The notes beneath the pieces are model-generated. The model was not told the DNA's origin, did not search any database, and was given only the letters and a program-made list of their open reading frames with translations. Shown here piece after piece: positions 1-6,841 of a stretch of DNA of 10,964 nt. Each line of letters opens with the position of its first letter. Positions within the stretch are counted from its first letter, which is position 1. Location: positions 1-10,964 of the forward strand of contig WJIV01000161.1 in NCBI GenBank assembly GCA_014730055.1. The letters are read 5' to 3'. The stretch comes from Candidatus Bathyarchaeota archaeon. GTDB taxonomy: Archaea > Thermoproteota > Bathyarchaeia > TCS64. The position numbers and the translations under genes are program-made.

Positions 1-477
1 ATAATTCGGCTATTGAAAGTCGCAGTAACCGATGGTCACATACTGAAAGAAAGTGGACTGAAATCCCCTAAGGAGTGCCTTGGATATAGGCTTATTACAA
101 AGTCTGTTGAAAGGATGGCTGATCATGCTGTAAATATTGCTCAGAACAGATTGGCCTTAACCTTAGCCATTCCCGAAAAGGAAATTTTGGAAGAACTAGA
201 GAAATTAAGCGAATTCGCCTTGAAAATCTTTGAAGATGCTATGGAGTCTCTATTCGACGAAGACTATCTAGAGGCTGATAAAGTATTAGAAATTGCTGAA
301 GAAACTAGAAACTTTGAGGCTGAAGCAGTACAGAAGATCGTAAAACACGCTGCCCCTGAGGAAGTGCCTGCATTAAGGCTGATTGTCGAGAGTATACTCA
401 GAACAGCAGAGTATGGAGCCGACATAGCTGAGACTGTCCTGAATATGACAGTTAGAGACGCAGTTATAGAATCCTAA
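1..477 (+). CDS. phoU: PhoU-family phosphate uptake regulator, C-terminal part (5' end outside window)
   Basis: The reading frame is open from base 1, so the gene starts upstream; the TTG at 13 is internal. About 158 residues are visible and are almost entirely helical. Two PhoU-type metal-binding E-x-x-x-D motifs are seen: ERMAD within an SVERMADHAVNIAQ segment and EYGAD near the C-terminus (TAEYGADIAE). These mark the two symmetric halves of a PhoU three-helix bundle. Archaeal members often carry an N-terminal AbrB-like DNA-binding domain, which would lie outside the window. PhoU proteins control high-affinity phosphate transport (PstSCAB) and phosphate signalling in the cytoplasm. The convergent neighbour is a secreted alkaline phosphatase, which fits a phosphate-related locus. 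The stop is followed by a T-rich stretch at about 501-512. Confidence 0.88.
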   Translation: MIRLLKVAVTDGHILKESGLKSPKECLGYRLITKSVERMADHAVNIAQNRLALTLAIPEKEILEELEKLSEFALKIFEDAMESLFDEDYLEADKVLEIAEETRNFEAEAVQKIVKHAAPEEVPALRLIVESILRTAEYGADIAETVLNMTVRDAVIES

Positions 478-500
478 TTTATTCAACTATCTAAGAATTC

Positions 501-512
501 TTTTTATTTTCC
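501..512 (+). promoter_or_regulatory. T-rich tract: phoU terminator and/or tRNA box A
   Basis: TTTTTATTTTCC lies about 25-33 nt before the first base of the tRNA, a reasonable place for an archaeal TATA box (with TSS near 530). It also follows the phoU stop by about 24 nt, so it could act as a U-rich archaeal terminator. The sequence alone does not separate the two roles. Confidence 0.4.
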
Positions 513-534
513 TTAATACCTCAGTACAATGCTT

Positions 535-608
535 GGGACCGTGGTCAAGCTTGGTACGATACGCGGTTCGGGTCCGCGTGATCCCCGGTTCGAATCCGGG
601 CGGTCCCA
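535..608 (+). tRNA. tRNA-Pro (anticodon CGG)
   Basis: The 74-nt sequence folds as a full cloverleaf. The acceptor stem GGGACCG (535-541) pairs with CGGTCCC (601-607), with discriminator A at 608. The D arm has G18G19 at 553-554. The anticodon stem CGCGG/CCGCG (562-566/574-578) encloses the loop TTCGGGT, giving anticodon CGG, which reads CCG proline codons. The variable loop is 5 nt and the T arm is CCCGG-TTCGAAT-CCGGG. There is no intron, and CCA is not encoded: the sequence after A608 is CTG, so CCA must be added enzymatically. One D-stem pair (A547/C557) is a mismatch, which is tolerable at 13-22. The gene stands alone between phoU and the convergent phosphatase gene. Confidence 0.96.
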
Positions 609-623
609 CTGGTTTTAAATATT

Positions 624-645
624 GAAAATAAATAAAAGAAAAAGT
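624..645 (-). terminator. U-rich terminator of the alkaline phosphatase gene
   Basis: Read on the minus strand just after the phosphatase stop, the sequence is CTTTTTCTTTTATTTATTTTC. This is a T-rich run without a hairpin, which is the usual archaeal termination signal. It also separates the phosphatase gene from the convergent tRNA. Confidence 0.5.
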
Positions 646-647
646 GG

Positions 648-2351
648 TTAATTGAATCCGTATGCTTCTAGGTAGTTCCAACCGTCTTGTGGTATCCAGA
701 CCTGCCCAGTCATGGGTGCGTATACGACTATCCCTTTTAGCTGGGTATACGTGCTTCCATTTATTCGTATGACATCGCTTCCAGCGTTTATCCTAGCCTC
801 ATTTCCATCGGCCAGTTGGATAACAATCTCAGGGTTATCTCCGGTTGAGTCCTCGACTGTCCACTGTGTGTCATCAAGGACTTCACTGACCTCTACGAAT
901 AGTTCATTCGTCGTTGAATCTAGATTAATGTCTAATGCTTCTGCAGCTAAATATGCGAGTTCCGTGTTGTCATAGAAACCGGATACACCTGAGAAACCCC
1001 TTCCAGGATGGCTTGAATAGCTCCAGAGAGGGACATCTCCGCCGTTGTGTCCGAAAGTAGTCCACCCAATGTGAGTATACTCCATGGATACAATATGTGC
1101 GATTGCGTAACTTAGTCCTAACTCTGCTTCTAGATCAAGAATTTTCTGGGCCGAGTCATTACTGATATTAATATTCCAGTATTCACTTATAGCATCCTTA
1201 ACTCCTGATATTGTTAAACTATCGACCTTTCCCGCTAGTGCTCCTGAAGACATTGTCATCCCTTTCAGGGGTTCGACTAGTTCTTCATATGTGACATGAG
1301 TATAAGCTCCGCCGGGGCCATAGTTACCGAGCGTCATTCCTCCTGTATTGTGGTCCGGGAAGACAAGTACAAGAGTTCTTTTATCTGATTTAGCAAAGTT
1401 AACGGCAACTTTTACCGCTTCGTCGAACTCTATGAAGTCAGTAACCATGTATGCCCCGTCATTGGCGTGCCCTGCCCAGTCAATCTGGCTACCCTCAACC
1501 ATAAGGAAGAAACCTTCTGGATCTTTGCTGAGCAATTGAATTGCTTTTGCTGTCATATCTGCAAGGCTTGGCTGGGTTGGGTGTAAGGTCTCACGGTCCA
1601 TTTCAGGGTCCATGTGGCTGTCATCGAACATACCCCAGACTGGCCCGCTGGTTAGAGAATCCATGTCATCTTCATTATCAACGAAACTGTAGCCTCTATC
1701 TAGAAGTACCTGATATAGATTCTGTCCGTCAGTTCTTTTTCCACCCCAGGTATCTCCGAATGTTGTAGTGTATGAATCAGTGTCATTAATTAGATGCCTG
1801 AATCCACCGCCAAAGACTACGTCGATATCTTCGTAGACCATATTTTCCATTATGTCGTTGTCCTTGCCCCTATCGTCTATGTGGCAAGCGTATGCTGCTG
1901 GAGTAGCGTGAGATATTCTGCTAGTAGCAATCAATCCAACTGCTTTTCCATTAAGCTTAGAGCCTTCAAGCACTGATGCAATTGGAGCATAAGGTGCGGC
2001 TGTTGGCTCAAAGCCTGTTAATAGATCATCGGTTCTAGGTCCTACTCCTAGGAACCTGACCGAGGTCTTGTGTCCCGTTGCAAAGGCAGTTGCTGCAGCT
2101 GCTGAACCTGTTATTATGCTGTTAGCCATGTAGGTAGATACGGAACCAGATACCATGCTATCTAAAACTAGGGGCTCATCACTGTACCATCTTGCGAGAG
2201 TCTGGATATTTTGATTACACCCATCTGGCACCAATACAATAACATTATCATATGGAGATACTTCCCGCCTTGCTTGACTTAAGCTAGCTGTTGAAACAAT
2301 AATTCCTAATATAAATACCACAACTAGTATCTTTTTTACGTTGTTTTTCAT
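648..2351 (-). CDS. phoA: secreted PhoA-family alkaline phosphatase with C-terminal stalk-like domain
   Basis: 567 residues. The N-terminus is a Sec-type signal peptide: KNNVKK, a hydrophobic stretch (about 8-22), then SLSQA as a likely cleavage site near residue 27. The mature enzyme should act outside the membrane, releasing phosphate from organic monoesters. PhoA-family active-site residues are recognisable: D43 (VPDG), nucleophile S83 in TGSAAAATAFATG, H148 and T150 (SHATPAAY), R161, E286/D291/H295 (EGSQIDWAGH), D333-H334 (PDHNTGG) and H435 (FGHNGGDVP). Residue 82 is Gly where E. coli PhoA has Asp beside the serine, and position 148 is His where E. coli has Asp153. Residues about 480-567 form an extra domain with an NG...L.G...VWIP pattern resembling copper-amine-oxidase-N-like stalk domains, so it may bind a surface or other protein. 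A TATA-like TTTAATTATA sits about 25 nt before the ATG, suggesting a leaderless mRNA. Confidence 0.93.
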   Translation of the reverse strand: MKNNVKKILVVVFILGIIVSTASLSQARREVSPYDNVIVLVPDGCNQNIQTLARWYSDEPLVLDSMVSGSVSTYMANSIITGSAAAATAFATGHKTSVRFLGVGPRTDDLLTGFEPTAAPYAPIASVLEGSKLNGKAVGLIATSRISHATPAAYACHIDDRGKDNDIMENMVYEDIDVVFGGGFRHLINDTDSYTTTFGDTWGGKRTDGQNLYQVLLDRGYSFVDNEDDMDSLTSGPVWGMFDDSHMDPEMDRETLHPTQPSLADMTAKAIQLLSKDPEGFFLMVEGSQIDWAGHANDGAYMVTDFIEFDEAVKVAVNFAKSDKRTLVLVFPDHNTGGMTLGNYGPGGAYTHVTYEELVEPLKGMTMSSGALAGKVDSLTISGVKDAISEYWNINISNDSAQKILDLEAELGLSYAIAHIVSMEYTHIGWTTFGHNGGDVPLWSYSSHPGRGFSGVSGFYDNTELAYLAAEALDINLDSTTNELFVEVSEVLDDTQWTVEDSTGDNPEIVIQLADGNEARINAGSDVIRINGSTYTQLKGIVVYAPMTGQVWIPQDGWNYLEAYGFN

Positions 2352-2370
2352 TTTTTGTCTAGCGAGTATG

Positions 2371-2390
2371 TATAATTAAAATGTTTATAC
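2371..2390 (-). promoter_or_regulatory. promoter of the alkaline phosphatase gene
   Basis: On the minus strand, TTTAATTATA (2380-2371) is centred about 25 nt upstream of the ATG at 2351, consistent with a transcript starting at the start codon. A second TATA-like element, GTATAAAC, lies at 2390-2383 and would start an RNA with a leader of about 10 nt. I see no Shine-Dalgarno before the ATG. No recognisable phosphate-response operator could be identified. Confidence 0.5.
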
Positions 2391-2747
2391 CTTATCCCTA
2401 TAGATAACATATATAATCATATAAAACATCATAATAAATAATTAACCCAATCTTAATAAAATATATAGATACTACTTAAATAGAACCAGTATAATACTTT
2501 ATAAATATTCATTTAATACCCCTTAATTAAATTATCAACTTTAACAACAACATTATTTTCCATCTAAATCTATATCAATAATATGTAATTCAGATGGAAT
2601 TTCATGATAACAACAATACCCCCTCTTTTCTTAAATATTTATCAACACATTTAATTAGAGATTAATAGTAAGCTATATTTTCACCTATATAGTTTAAATA
2701 AGATATGTTAGGTTTGTTTAAGAATGTGTATATTCTATTTATTTCTT

Positions 2748-2806
2748 GCGCTGATGATTGGGTGATAAATTCGAGTACTTCCTTTCATTTCCAGTCATCA
2801 CCCCTC
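2748..2806. other. structured GC-richer island; possible small RNA or regulatory leader
   Basis: Two alternative stems share the same 3' arm. One is TGATGATTGG (2752-2761) with CCAGTCATCA (2791-2800), 10 bp with one G-T pair. The other is GGGTGAT (2760-2766) with ATCACCC (2797-2803), 7 bp perfect. They cannot form together. The plus strand carries ATCACCCCTCCT (2797-2808), close to the 16S rRNA tail ATCACCTCCT; the minus strand therefore reads AGGAGGGGTGAT, a strong Shine-Dalgarno-like sequence, before two ATGs that open frames of only 19 and 17 codons. A TATA-like TTTAAATA (2693-2700) could drive a plus-strand RNA. Strand and function are unknown, and no covariation evidence is available. 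Confidence 0.3.
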
Positions 2807-2862
2807 CTAATAAATAAAATAAATAAAAACTATTTATGCTCTATATAATATTGGGAATAAAT

Positions 2863-2869
2863 CTATATT
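2863..2869 (+). promoter_or_regulatory. TATA-like box for the 78-residue gene
   Basis: CTATATT is centred about 28 nt upstream of the ATG at 2894, the spacing expected for a leaderless archaeal transcript. Another TATA-like element (CTATATAATA, 2841-2850) would give a leader of about 20 nt. No Shine-Dalgarno is visible before the start. Confidence 0.4.
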
Positions 2870-2893
2870 GAATTTATCGTTTATACTGTTTAT

Positions 2894-3130
2894 ATGATGC
2901 GTGTATTTACTAGGCAGATAATAAGAAATCAGATAATTAGCACTAGAAAATCTGAGGACGAACTTGAGAGATACTTTACTGCTAAATTCGCTGAGATGGA
3001 TGTAAACCCGAAAAAAATTGATTACGTCAATATTAATGAAAGGATCCAAAAATACGAATCATATTATGCAAAAGCATTAAGAACCGAAGCGTCGGAAGCC
3101 ATCTCAAACTATCATAGTAACGAAGTTTAA
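2894..3130 (+). CDS. small hypothetical protein (78 aa)
   Basis: I do not recognise this protein. It is soluble and highly charged, rich in Glu, Lys and Arg, with predicted helical character in residues about 1-35 and 45-75, and no cysteine, signal peptide or membrane segment. A second ATG follows directly, so translation may start at 2897. The frame is supported by the absence of competing frames with better composition and by TATA-like boxes at a suitable distance. The next gene, an M28-type peptidase, starts 93 nt downstream on the same strand but has its own TATA-like element, so co-transcription is uncertain. It could be a small regulator or a substrate or partner of the downstream peptidase/radical SAM pair; the latter is only inference from position. 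Confidence 0.6.
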   Translation: MMRVFTRQIIRNQIISTRKSEDELERYFTAKFAEMDVNPKKIDYVNINERIQKYESYYAKALRTEASEAISNYHSNEV

Positions 3131-3187
3131 ATCTATGGTCCTCCGAGTAAAATCTTACGTTTACGATATCTCGAATTGAATTCTAGA

Positions 3188-3200
3188 TAAAATATTATAC
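3188..3200 (+). promoter_or_regulatory. promoter of the M28 peptidase/radical SAM operon
   Basis: TAAAATATTATAC (3188-3200) is an AT-rich TATA-like element about 29 nt before ATG 3224. Transcription would begin at or very near the start codon. No ribosome-binding site is present, in keeping with a leaderless message. Confidence 0.45.
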
Positions 3201-3223
3201 TTGACATTAATGCATGTCTACTC

Positions 3224-5020
3224 ATGATAATGCTTAATGATGAGACTAAAGAGTTAATTAGAGAACTCGAGTCTGGAATCGACAAGTCTCGGATGAAGAA
3301 GGACTGGGAGGAATTAATGCAGTTCACTCCGATTCCATCTGGAAGCCCTCAGGAAGAGCAGGCCATCCAGTATATGAGGAAGAAGCTGGAGGGCTATGGA
3401 TTGAATTGTGAGATACATAGGTTCGAAGCCTATCTCAGCACACCCATAAGGAGTAGCCTCAGCATAAAATCCCCGATAGAACTAGAGATACAGGCAACTC
3501 CATACCGTCAGGTTGGAACCACAACCCCTGAAGGATTCGAGGCTGAGGTTATCTATATCCCCCCCGAGGATCTTGGCTACGCGGACTGCAAGGACAAGAT
3601 AATGCTTTGTGAGCAGAAGACAAGCGGTGACTGGATGGGACTAAGAAACGGGTTCCTCCTGAGGTTACAGGAAATGGGATTGAAAGGCCTTATCGTAATC
3701 GAGCAGGACGATTACATGCCGACAGTGGTGCATCAGAGAGCTGACTTTAGTGTCTCAGGCAACCCAACCCCTAGTAACATAGACCAGATACAGACAATAC
3801 CAGCTATCCTCCACATAAGCAACAAGGATGGACAGGCTCTTAGAAAGTTGGTAAAGCAGGGAGGGGTAAGAGCCCACATCGTCTCTCTCGTGGAGACTGG
3901 ATGGAAGACCCTTCCCTTATTGGAAACCGAGATAAGAGGAACCATCGAACCGGAAAAATTCATCCTAGTAAACGCACACATAGACACACCGCCTTTCAGT
4001 CCTGGAGTTGTTGACAACGTATCAGGCAACGTCGCCATACTCGAGATAGCTAGGCTACTAGCAAAAAACAAAGACAAGCTCAGGAGAAGCATAAAGATCG
4101 TTATATGGACAGGCCACGAGACCGGTCGTTATGCCGGGTCAACATGGTATAATGATGCAATGTGGCACGCCCTTCGACATAACTGTTTCTGTAGCTATAA
4201 TGTCGATAGTCCCGGGGCAAAAGGAGCTACTATCTTCAGGGATATACAGATCACTGAGGTTATGGACGCAGCCCTAGAATCAGTAAAAGCGGTAACGGGA
4301 AAAGGAGTAGATAACTATAGGTGGGCCACGAGAGCCGGTGACGGTAGCTTCTGGGGTACAGGAATGCCTCACGTCAGCCTGACTACAAGTAGGCCAGCAG
4401 AGGATTATGATCCTCATGTGAACTATAGTGGCGGTGGGTGGTGGTGGCATACCCCCTATGCAACAATGGAGTATGGTGACGTGGATATCATGGAAATGGA
4501 TGTCAAGGCTGAGCTAAACTTCATCACCAGGATGGTTAACTCCCAAATTCTACCTTTCAACTTCAAGCACTACGCTGAGGAACTTTATAGAATTCTAAAG
4601 AATATGGATGAAAAGTCTCAGAAGATAAGAGGATACTTCAACCTTAATCCAGTGCTGAATAGAGCAGAAGCGTTTAAGGAGTTGTCAGGAAAACTTGAGA
4701 CTAAACTCAAGGAGAAAGCCCCCTCTCTTTCCGATAAAGAGGCGAAAGAACTCAATTACGATCTGATGTGGATTTCAAGACATGTCAACCCGGTAGCGCA
4801 TAGTAATGCGGGTCCCAGCGAACAGATGAGTATGGAGACTTTCGGTGCACAGCCTTTCCCGAGAATAGCGCCAATAATTGAGCTCTCTAACATGACCCTG
4901 CATCAGAGCCACCAGTTCAAACTTCTGAAGAACCACCTGCTCCGACAGAGAAACATTGTGGAAGAAGGATTCTATCAGGCTAACAGGCTGATCGAGGAGA
5001 TTCTGGAGAAGCTACAGTAG
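3224..5020 (+). CDS. M28-family (aminopeptidase-like) metallopeptidase with PA-type insert and atypical base residue
   Basis: 598 residues, with no signal peptide, so probably cytoplasmic. An alternative ATG lies at 3230. The M28 fold is visible in two parts: an N-terminal segment (about 1-90, IPSGSPQEEQAI...) and the catalytic part (about 240-440), separated by a protease-associated-like insert (about 100-225, with GLKGLIVIEQDD). Zinc ligands can be assigned as H252 (AHIDTP, with D254 as its partner), D264 (VVDNVSG, bridging), E299, D328 (NVDSPG) and H409 (WWHTPY). The usual Glu-Glu pair is His298-Glu299 in WTGHETGRYAGSTWY: the catalytic-base Glu is replaced by His. Similar G-H-x-x-GRY variants occur, as I recall, in other M28-like proteins, so a changed mechanism or substrate is possible. 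Residues about 440-598 are a charged helical C-terminal region I cannot assign. The stop codon overlaps the start of the following radical SAM gene. Confidence 0.85.
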   Translation: MIMLNDETKELIRELESGIDKSRMKKDWEELMQFTPIPSGSPQEEQAIQYMRKKLEGYGLNCEIHRFEAYLSTPIRSSLSIKSPIELEIQATPYRQVGTTTPEGFEAEVIYIPPEDLGYADCKDKIMLCEQKTSGDWMGLRNGFLLRLQEMGLKGLIVIEQDDYMPTVVHQRADFSVSGNPTPSNIDQIQTIPAILHISNKDGQALRKLVKQGGVRAHIVSLVETGWKTLPLLETEIRGTIEPEKFILVNAHIDTPPFSPGVVDNVSGNVAILEIARLLAKNKDKLRRSIKIVIWTGHETGRYAGSTWYNDAMWHALRHNCFCSYNVDSPGAKGATIFRDIQITEVMDAALESVKAVTGKGVDNYRWATRAGDGSFWGTGMPHVSLTTSRPAEDYDPHVNYSGGGWWWHTPYATMEYGDVDIMEMDVKAELNFITRMVNSQILPFNFKHYAEELYRILKNMDEKSQKIRGYFNLNPVLNRAEAFKELSGKLETKLKEKAPSLSDKEAKELNYDLMWISRHVNPVAHSNAGPSEQMSMETFGAQPFPRIAPIIELSNMTLHQSHQFKLLKNHLLRQRNIVEEGFYQANRLIEEILEKLQ

Positions 5021-5886
5021 TGTTACATTCCACTCTTTTCCGCGTGGGCCTCTTACTTACACTGAGATGCAGTGTAGAGTGCAGGCACTGCTGGTTCAAC
5101 TGTGGTCCGGAGAGAGATGAGTCTATGACTCAGAGCGAGGTGGAGTATTACCTTAACGAGGCAGCCTCAAATGAAGCTACTTGGGTAAGCTTTACCGGGG
5201 GTGAGCCATTTCTTTACCCTGACTTGCTGGGGAACTCAATAGGTTATGCATCCTCACTTGGATTAAGAATTGAGGTAGTCACAAATTCCTATTGGGCAAA
5301 TAGCTTTGAGGACGCGATGCAGTCATTAATTCCTCTAAAAGAAAATGGATTAGATGTTCTAAACCTAAGTGTAGATGATTACCATCAGGAGCAGATCCCG
5401 TTAGAAAATATCAGAAACTCTTTCAGAGCTGCGGAGAAAACTGGGTTAAAAACAGTCTTCATGATAACACTGAAGAAAGATAGTAAGATAACCGCTGAGT
5501 CACTAAAGAAGATATTCGAAGGAAAGACTTTGCTAAAAATTGGTGAGTCCAAGGCTGGAGACCCGGATGGGCTGATCATAGAATCTCCCTTCATACCGAT
5601 CGGAAGGGGAGAAAATATCAAAGAAGAGGTATATAATGAAGGAAAATCGTCGACTTTATGCAGAGAAATGTTAACCGATATCGGAATTAAACCAGATGGC
5701 GCTGTCATGCCCTGTTGTGGTCCGCTGGGAGTCTTAGAGGAGGCTTCACTAGGTAATTTGAGGGAGGAATCACTGAGTTCAATTCTTGAAAGAGCTTGGA
5801 ATAATCCCCTGTTCACCGATATCAGAGAGCAAAAATTTATCGATACTTCTAATCGCTGTGTCAACTGCTTGACGAGATTCATGTAG
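5020..5886 (+). CDS. radical SAM protein with short SPASM-like C-terminus
   Basis: 288 residues starting at GTG, whose G is the last base of the peptidase stop codon (TAGTG). This one-base overlap implies translational coupling. The 4Fe-4S/AdoMet motif is C17-x3-C21-x2-C24 (CSVECRHC), followed by the SAM-binding GGEP at 60-63 and a partial barrel. The C-terminal region has C214, C232-C233, C280 and C283, arranged like a reduced SPASM/twitch auxiliary cluster site, with the typical PDGAVMPCCG and LGNLREESL phrases of that family. Such enzymes often modify peptides or proteins, or mature cofactors, by radical chemistry; oxygen sensitivity is expected. The substrate is unknown. The only close partner is the M28-type peptidase. 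It ends before a hairpin shared with a convergent gene. Confidence 0.88.
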   Translation: MLHSTLFRVGLLLTLRCSVECRHCWFNCGPERDESMTQSEVEYYLNEAASNEATWVSFTGGEPFLYPDLLGNSIGYASSLGLRIEVVTNSYWANSFEDAMQSLIPLKENGLDVLNLSVDDYHQEQIPLENIRNSFRAAEKTGLKTVFMITLKKDSKITAESLKKIFEGKTLLKIGESKAGDPDGLIIESPFIPIGRGENIKEEVYNEGKSSTLCREMLTDIGIKPDGAVMPCCGPLGVLEEASLGNLREESLSSILERAWNNPLFTDIREQKFIDTSNRCVNCLTRFM

Positions 5887-5917
5887 GAAGAAGGGACGAA
5901 TCTCCCACAAATTGCAA

Positions 5918-5945
5918 AACGGGCAATAACCCGTTAAATTGTTTT
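5918..5945. terminator. bidirectional hairpin terminator between convergent genes
   Basis: AACGGG (5918-5923) and CCCGTT (5930-5935) form a perfect 6-bp stem with a CAATAA loop. On the plus strand a short T run follows at 5942-5945, and on the minus strand TTTT ends the stem. It sits between the converging radical SAM and metallophosphoesterase genes. Hairpins are not the main archaeal termination signal, so this is a modest call. Confidence 0.4.
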
Positions 5946-5980
5946 CTTGACTGAAGATAAAATAGTCATGTGTTTAAAAA

Positions 5981-6823
5981 CTAACAATTCTCAAGTTGGG
6001 CCCTAAGGAACTCAACTTTACCTAGATATGTACCATCTAATAGGTAGGAATCAAACTTTTCCAGATTCACGGCTCCCGAGTTAAAAAGTGGACCCAGGAG
6101 GCTCTGAGGGCTCTCCATATTCACAGGCAATCCACCTAGAAGGTCATTGAACATTGGCATTATAATCAACTCAGGCTTCTTTGGTGTGACTATGAAATTT
6201 TTCTTGAATTCATCCACAGGGTTCTCACTCACCGTTATACCATCTTGTTCAAGGAAGGCTTTTGCAATATTTTCCTGATCCAGTTTACCCCTGATCCACG
6301 CTCTCCGAGAAATCATTAGACCTATTGGCGTCTTAAGCATGACCGTCGGATGATTGTGGGCCATTATGATGCAATCCACGGACATTATCTCTGGCGCAGG
6401 CCAAGCGTGTCCGTGAAATCCAGCAACCGTGAACTCATCCCCGAATATTACCCCTTTACTGCTATGGAGGGTAACTTCCTCAGGAAGAAACTTCTGTATA
6501 TTGGCATCGTGGTTGCCCCTGGTAACATCAATATTTTCAACGTATTCAAGCAGTGTATTGAAAAAGTTAGGTATCTCTCTCTTCTCCTTAAAGCTTGTTG
6601 CGGGGACACCGTGTTTAACATCTCCAAGGAGTATTAATCTATCAGGCTTGTACTCTTTTAATAGTCCCACCATCTCATCGAGCATTCTCGACCACTGGTA
6701 AGGGATGTTTATTCCTTGTTTAGCGAGGTCATACTCGAGCCCTAGATGAATATCCGCTGCTAATAACACTCTCTCACCTGAATCAACCATTATGGCTGGA
6801 TGCGGTGTTAGTAGACGGATCAT
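5981..6823 (-). CDS. COG1407-type calcineurin-like metallophosphoesterase
   Basis: 280 residues from the ATG at 6823. The frame extends to a GTG at 6844, but the ATG is preferred because GGGGTG (6836-6831) lies 7 nt before it and the protein then begins MIRLLTPHPAIM, typical of the family. Metallophosphoesterase motifs: D24-x-H26 (ADIHLG), D68 in LLGDVKHG, N104-H105-D in RGNHD, H137/H139 in FHGHAWP, and AHNHP (H156, H158), where the usual GHxH glycine is Ala. These bind a two-metal centre. COG1407 proteins are widespread in archaea and in several genomes accompany DNA-repair helicases or ligases; the substrate is probably a nucleic-acid phosphodiester but is not established. The gene ends against a hairpin and is divergent from the sugar kinase. 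Confidence 0.85.
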   Translation of the reverse strand: MIRLLTPHPAIMVDSGERVLLAADIHLGLEYDLAKQGINIPYQWSRMLDEMVGLLKEYKPDRLILLGDVKHGVPATSFKEKREIPNFFNTLLEYVENIDVTRGNHDANIQKFLPEEVTLHSSKGVIFGDEFTVAGFHGHAWPAPEIMSVDCIIMAHNHPTVMLKTPIGLMISRRAWIRGKLDQENIAKAFLEQDGITVSENPVDEFKKNFIVTPKKPELIIMPMFNDLLGGLPVNMESPQSLLGPLFNSGAVNLEKFDSYLLDGTYLGKVEFLRAQLENC

Positions 6824-6841
6824 ACAGAAACACCCCTGAAT

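Larger units (their letters stand above)
2352..2893. other. AT-rich intergenic region, 542 bp
   Basis: This is the largest non-coding gap in the window and is far richer in A+T than the genes. It contains the phosphatase promoter at its left end, an 8-bp inverted repeat TTCCATCT/AGATGGAA (2558-2565/2592-2599, spacer 26 nt), TATA-like boxes near 2693-2700 (TTTAAATA) and 2841-2850, a structured GC-richer island at about 2748-2806, and the promoter of the small gene at 2894. No substantial open reading frame with a protein-like composition is seen on either strand. Confidence 0.8.

Noticed and set aside
487..681. Minus-strand frame of 64 codons across the tRNA
   Set aside because: It runs through the tRNA-Pro gene and into the phosphatase coding region; its composition follows the tRNA, so it is a shadow.
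2558..2599. 8-bp inverted repeat TTCCATCT/AGATGGAA
   Set aside because: Perfect but short with a 26-nt AT-rich spacer; expected by chance fairly often in a gap this size, and no element ends or target duplications are seen.
2724..2765. 13-codon plus-strand frame (starts MCIFYLF) before the hairpin island
   Set aside because: Too short and without an SD or a linked downstream gene; no sign of attenuation control.
2748..2806. C/D box sRNA
   Set aside because: A C-box-like GTGATGA is present on the minus strand and TGATGA on the plus strand, but no properly placed CUGA D box follows in either direction.
2791..2810. Fragment of a 16S rRNA gene
   Set aside because: Only the last dozen bases resemble the 16S tail, with extra Cs, and nothing upstream resembles the preceding conserved 16S helix.
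3733..4092. Antisense frame of 119 codons within the peptidase gene
   Set aside because: The plus-strand frame carries conserved M28 zinc-ligand motifs here; the antisense frame has no recognisable features.
5385..5882. Antisense frame of 165 codons within the radical SAM gene
   Set aside because: Long but wholly overlapping a gene with clear radical SAM and SPASM-like motifs; rich in Ser, Leu and Phe as expected of a reverse-strand shadow.
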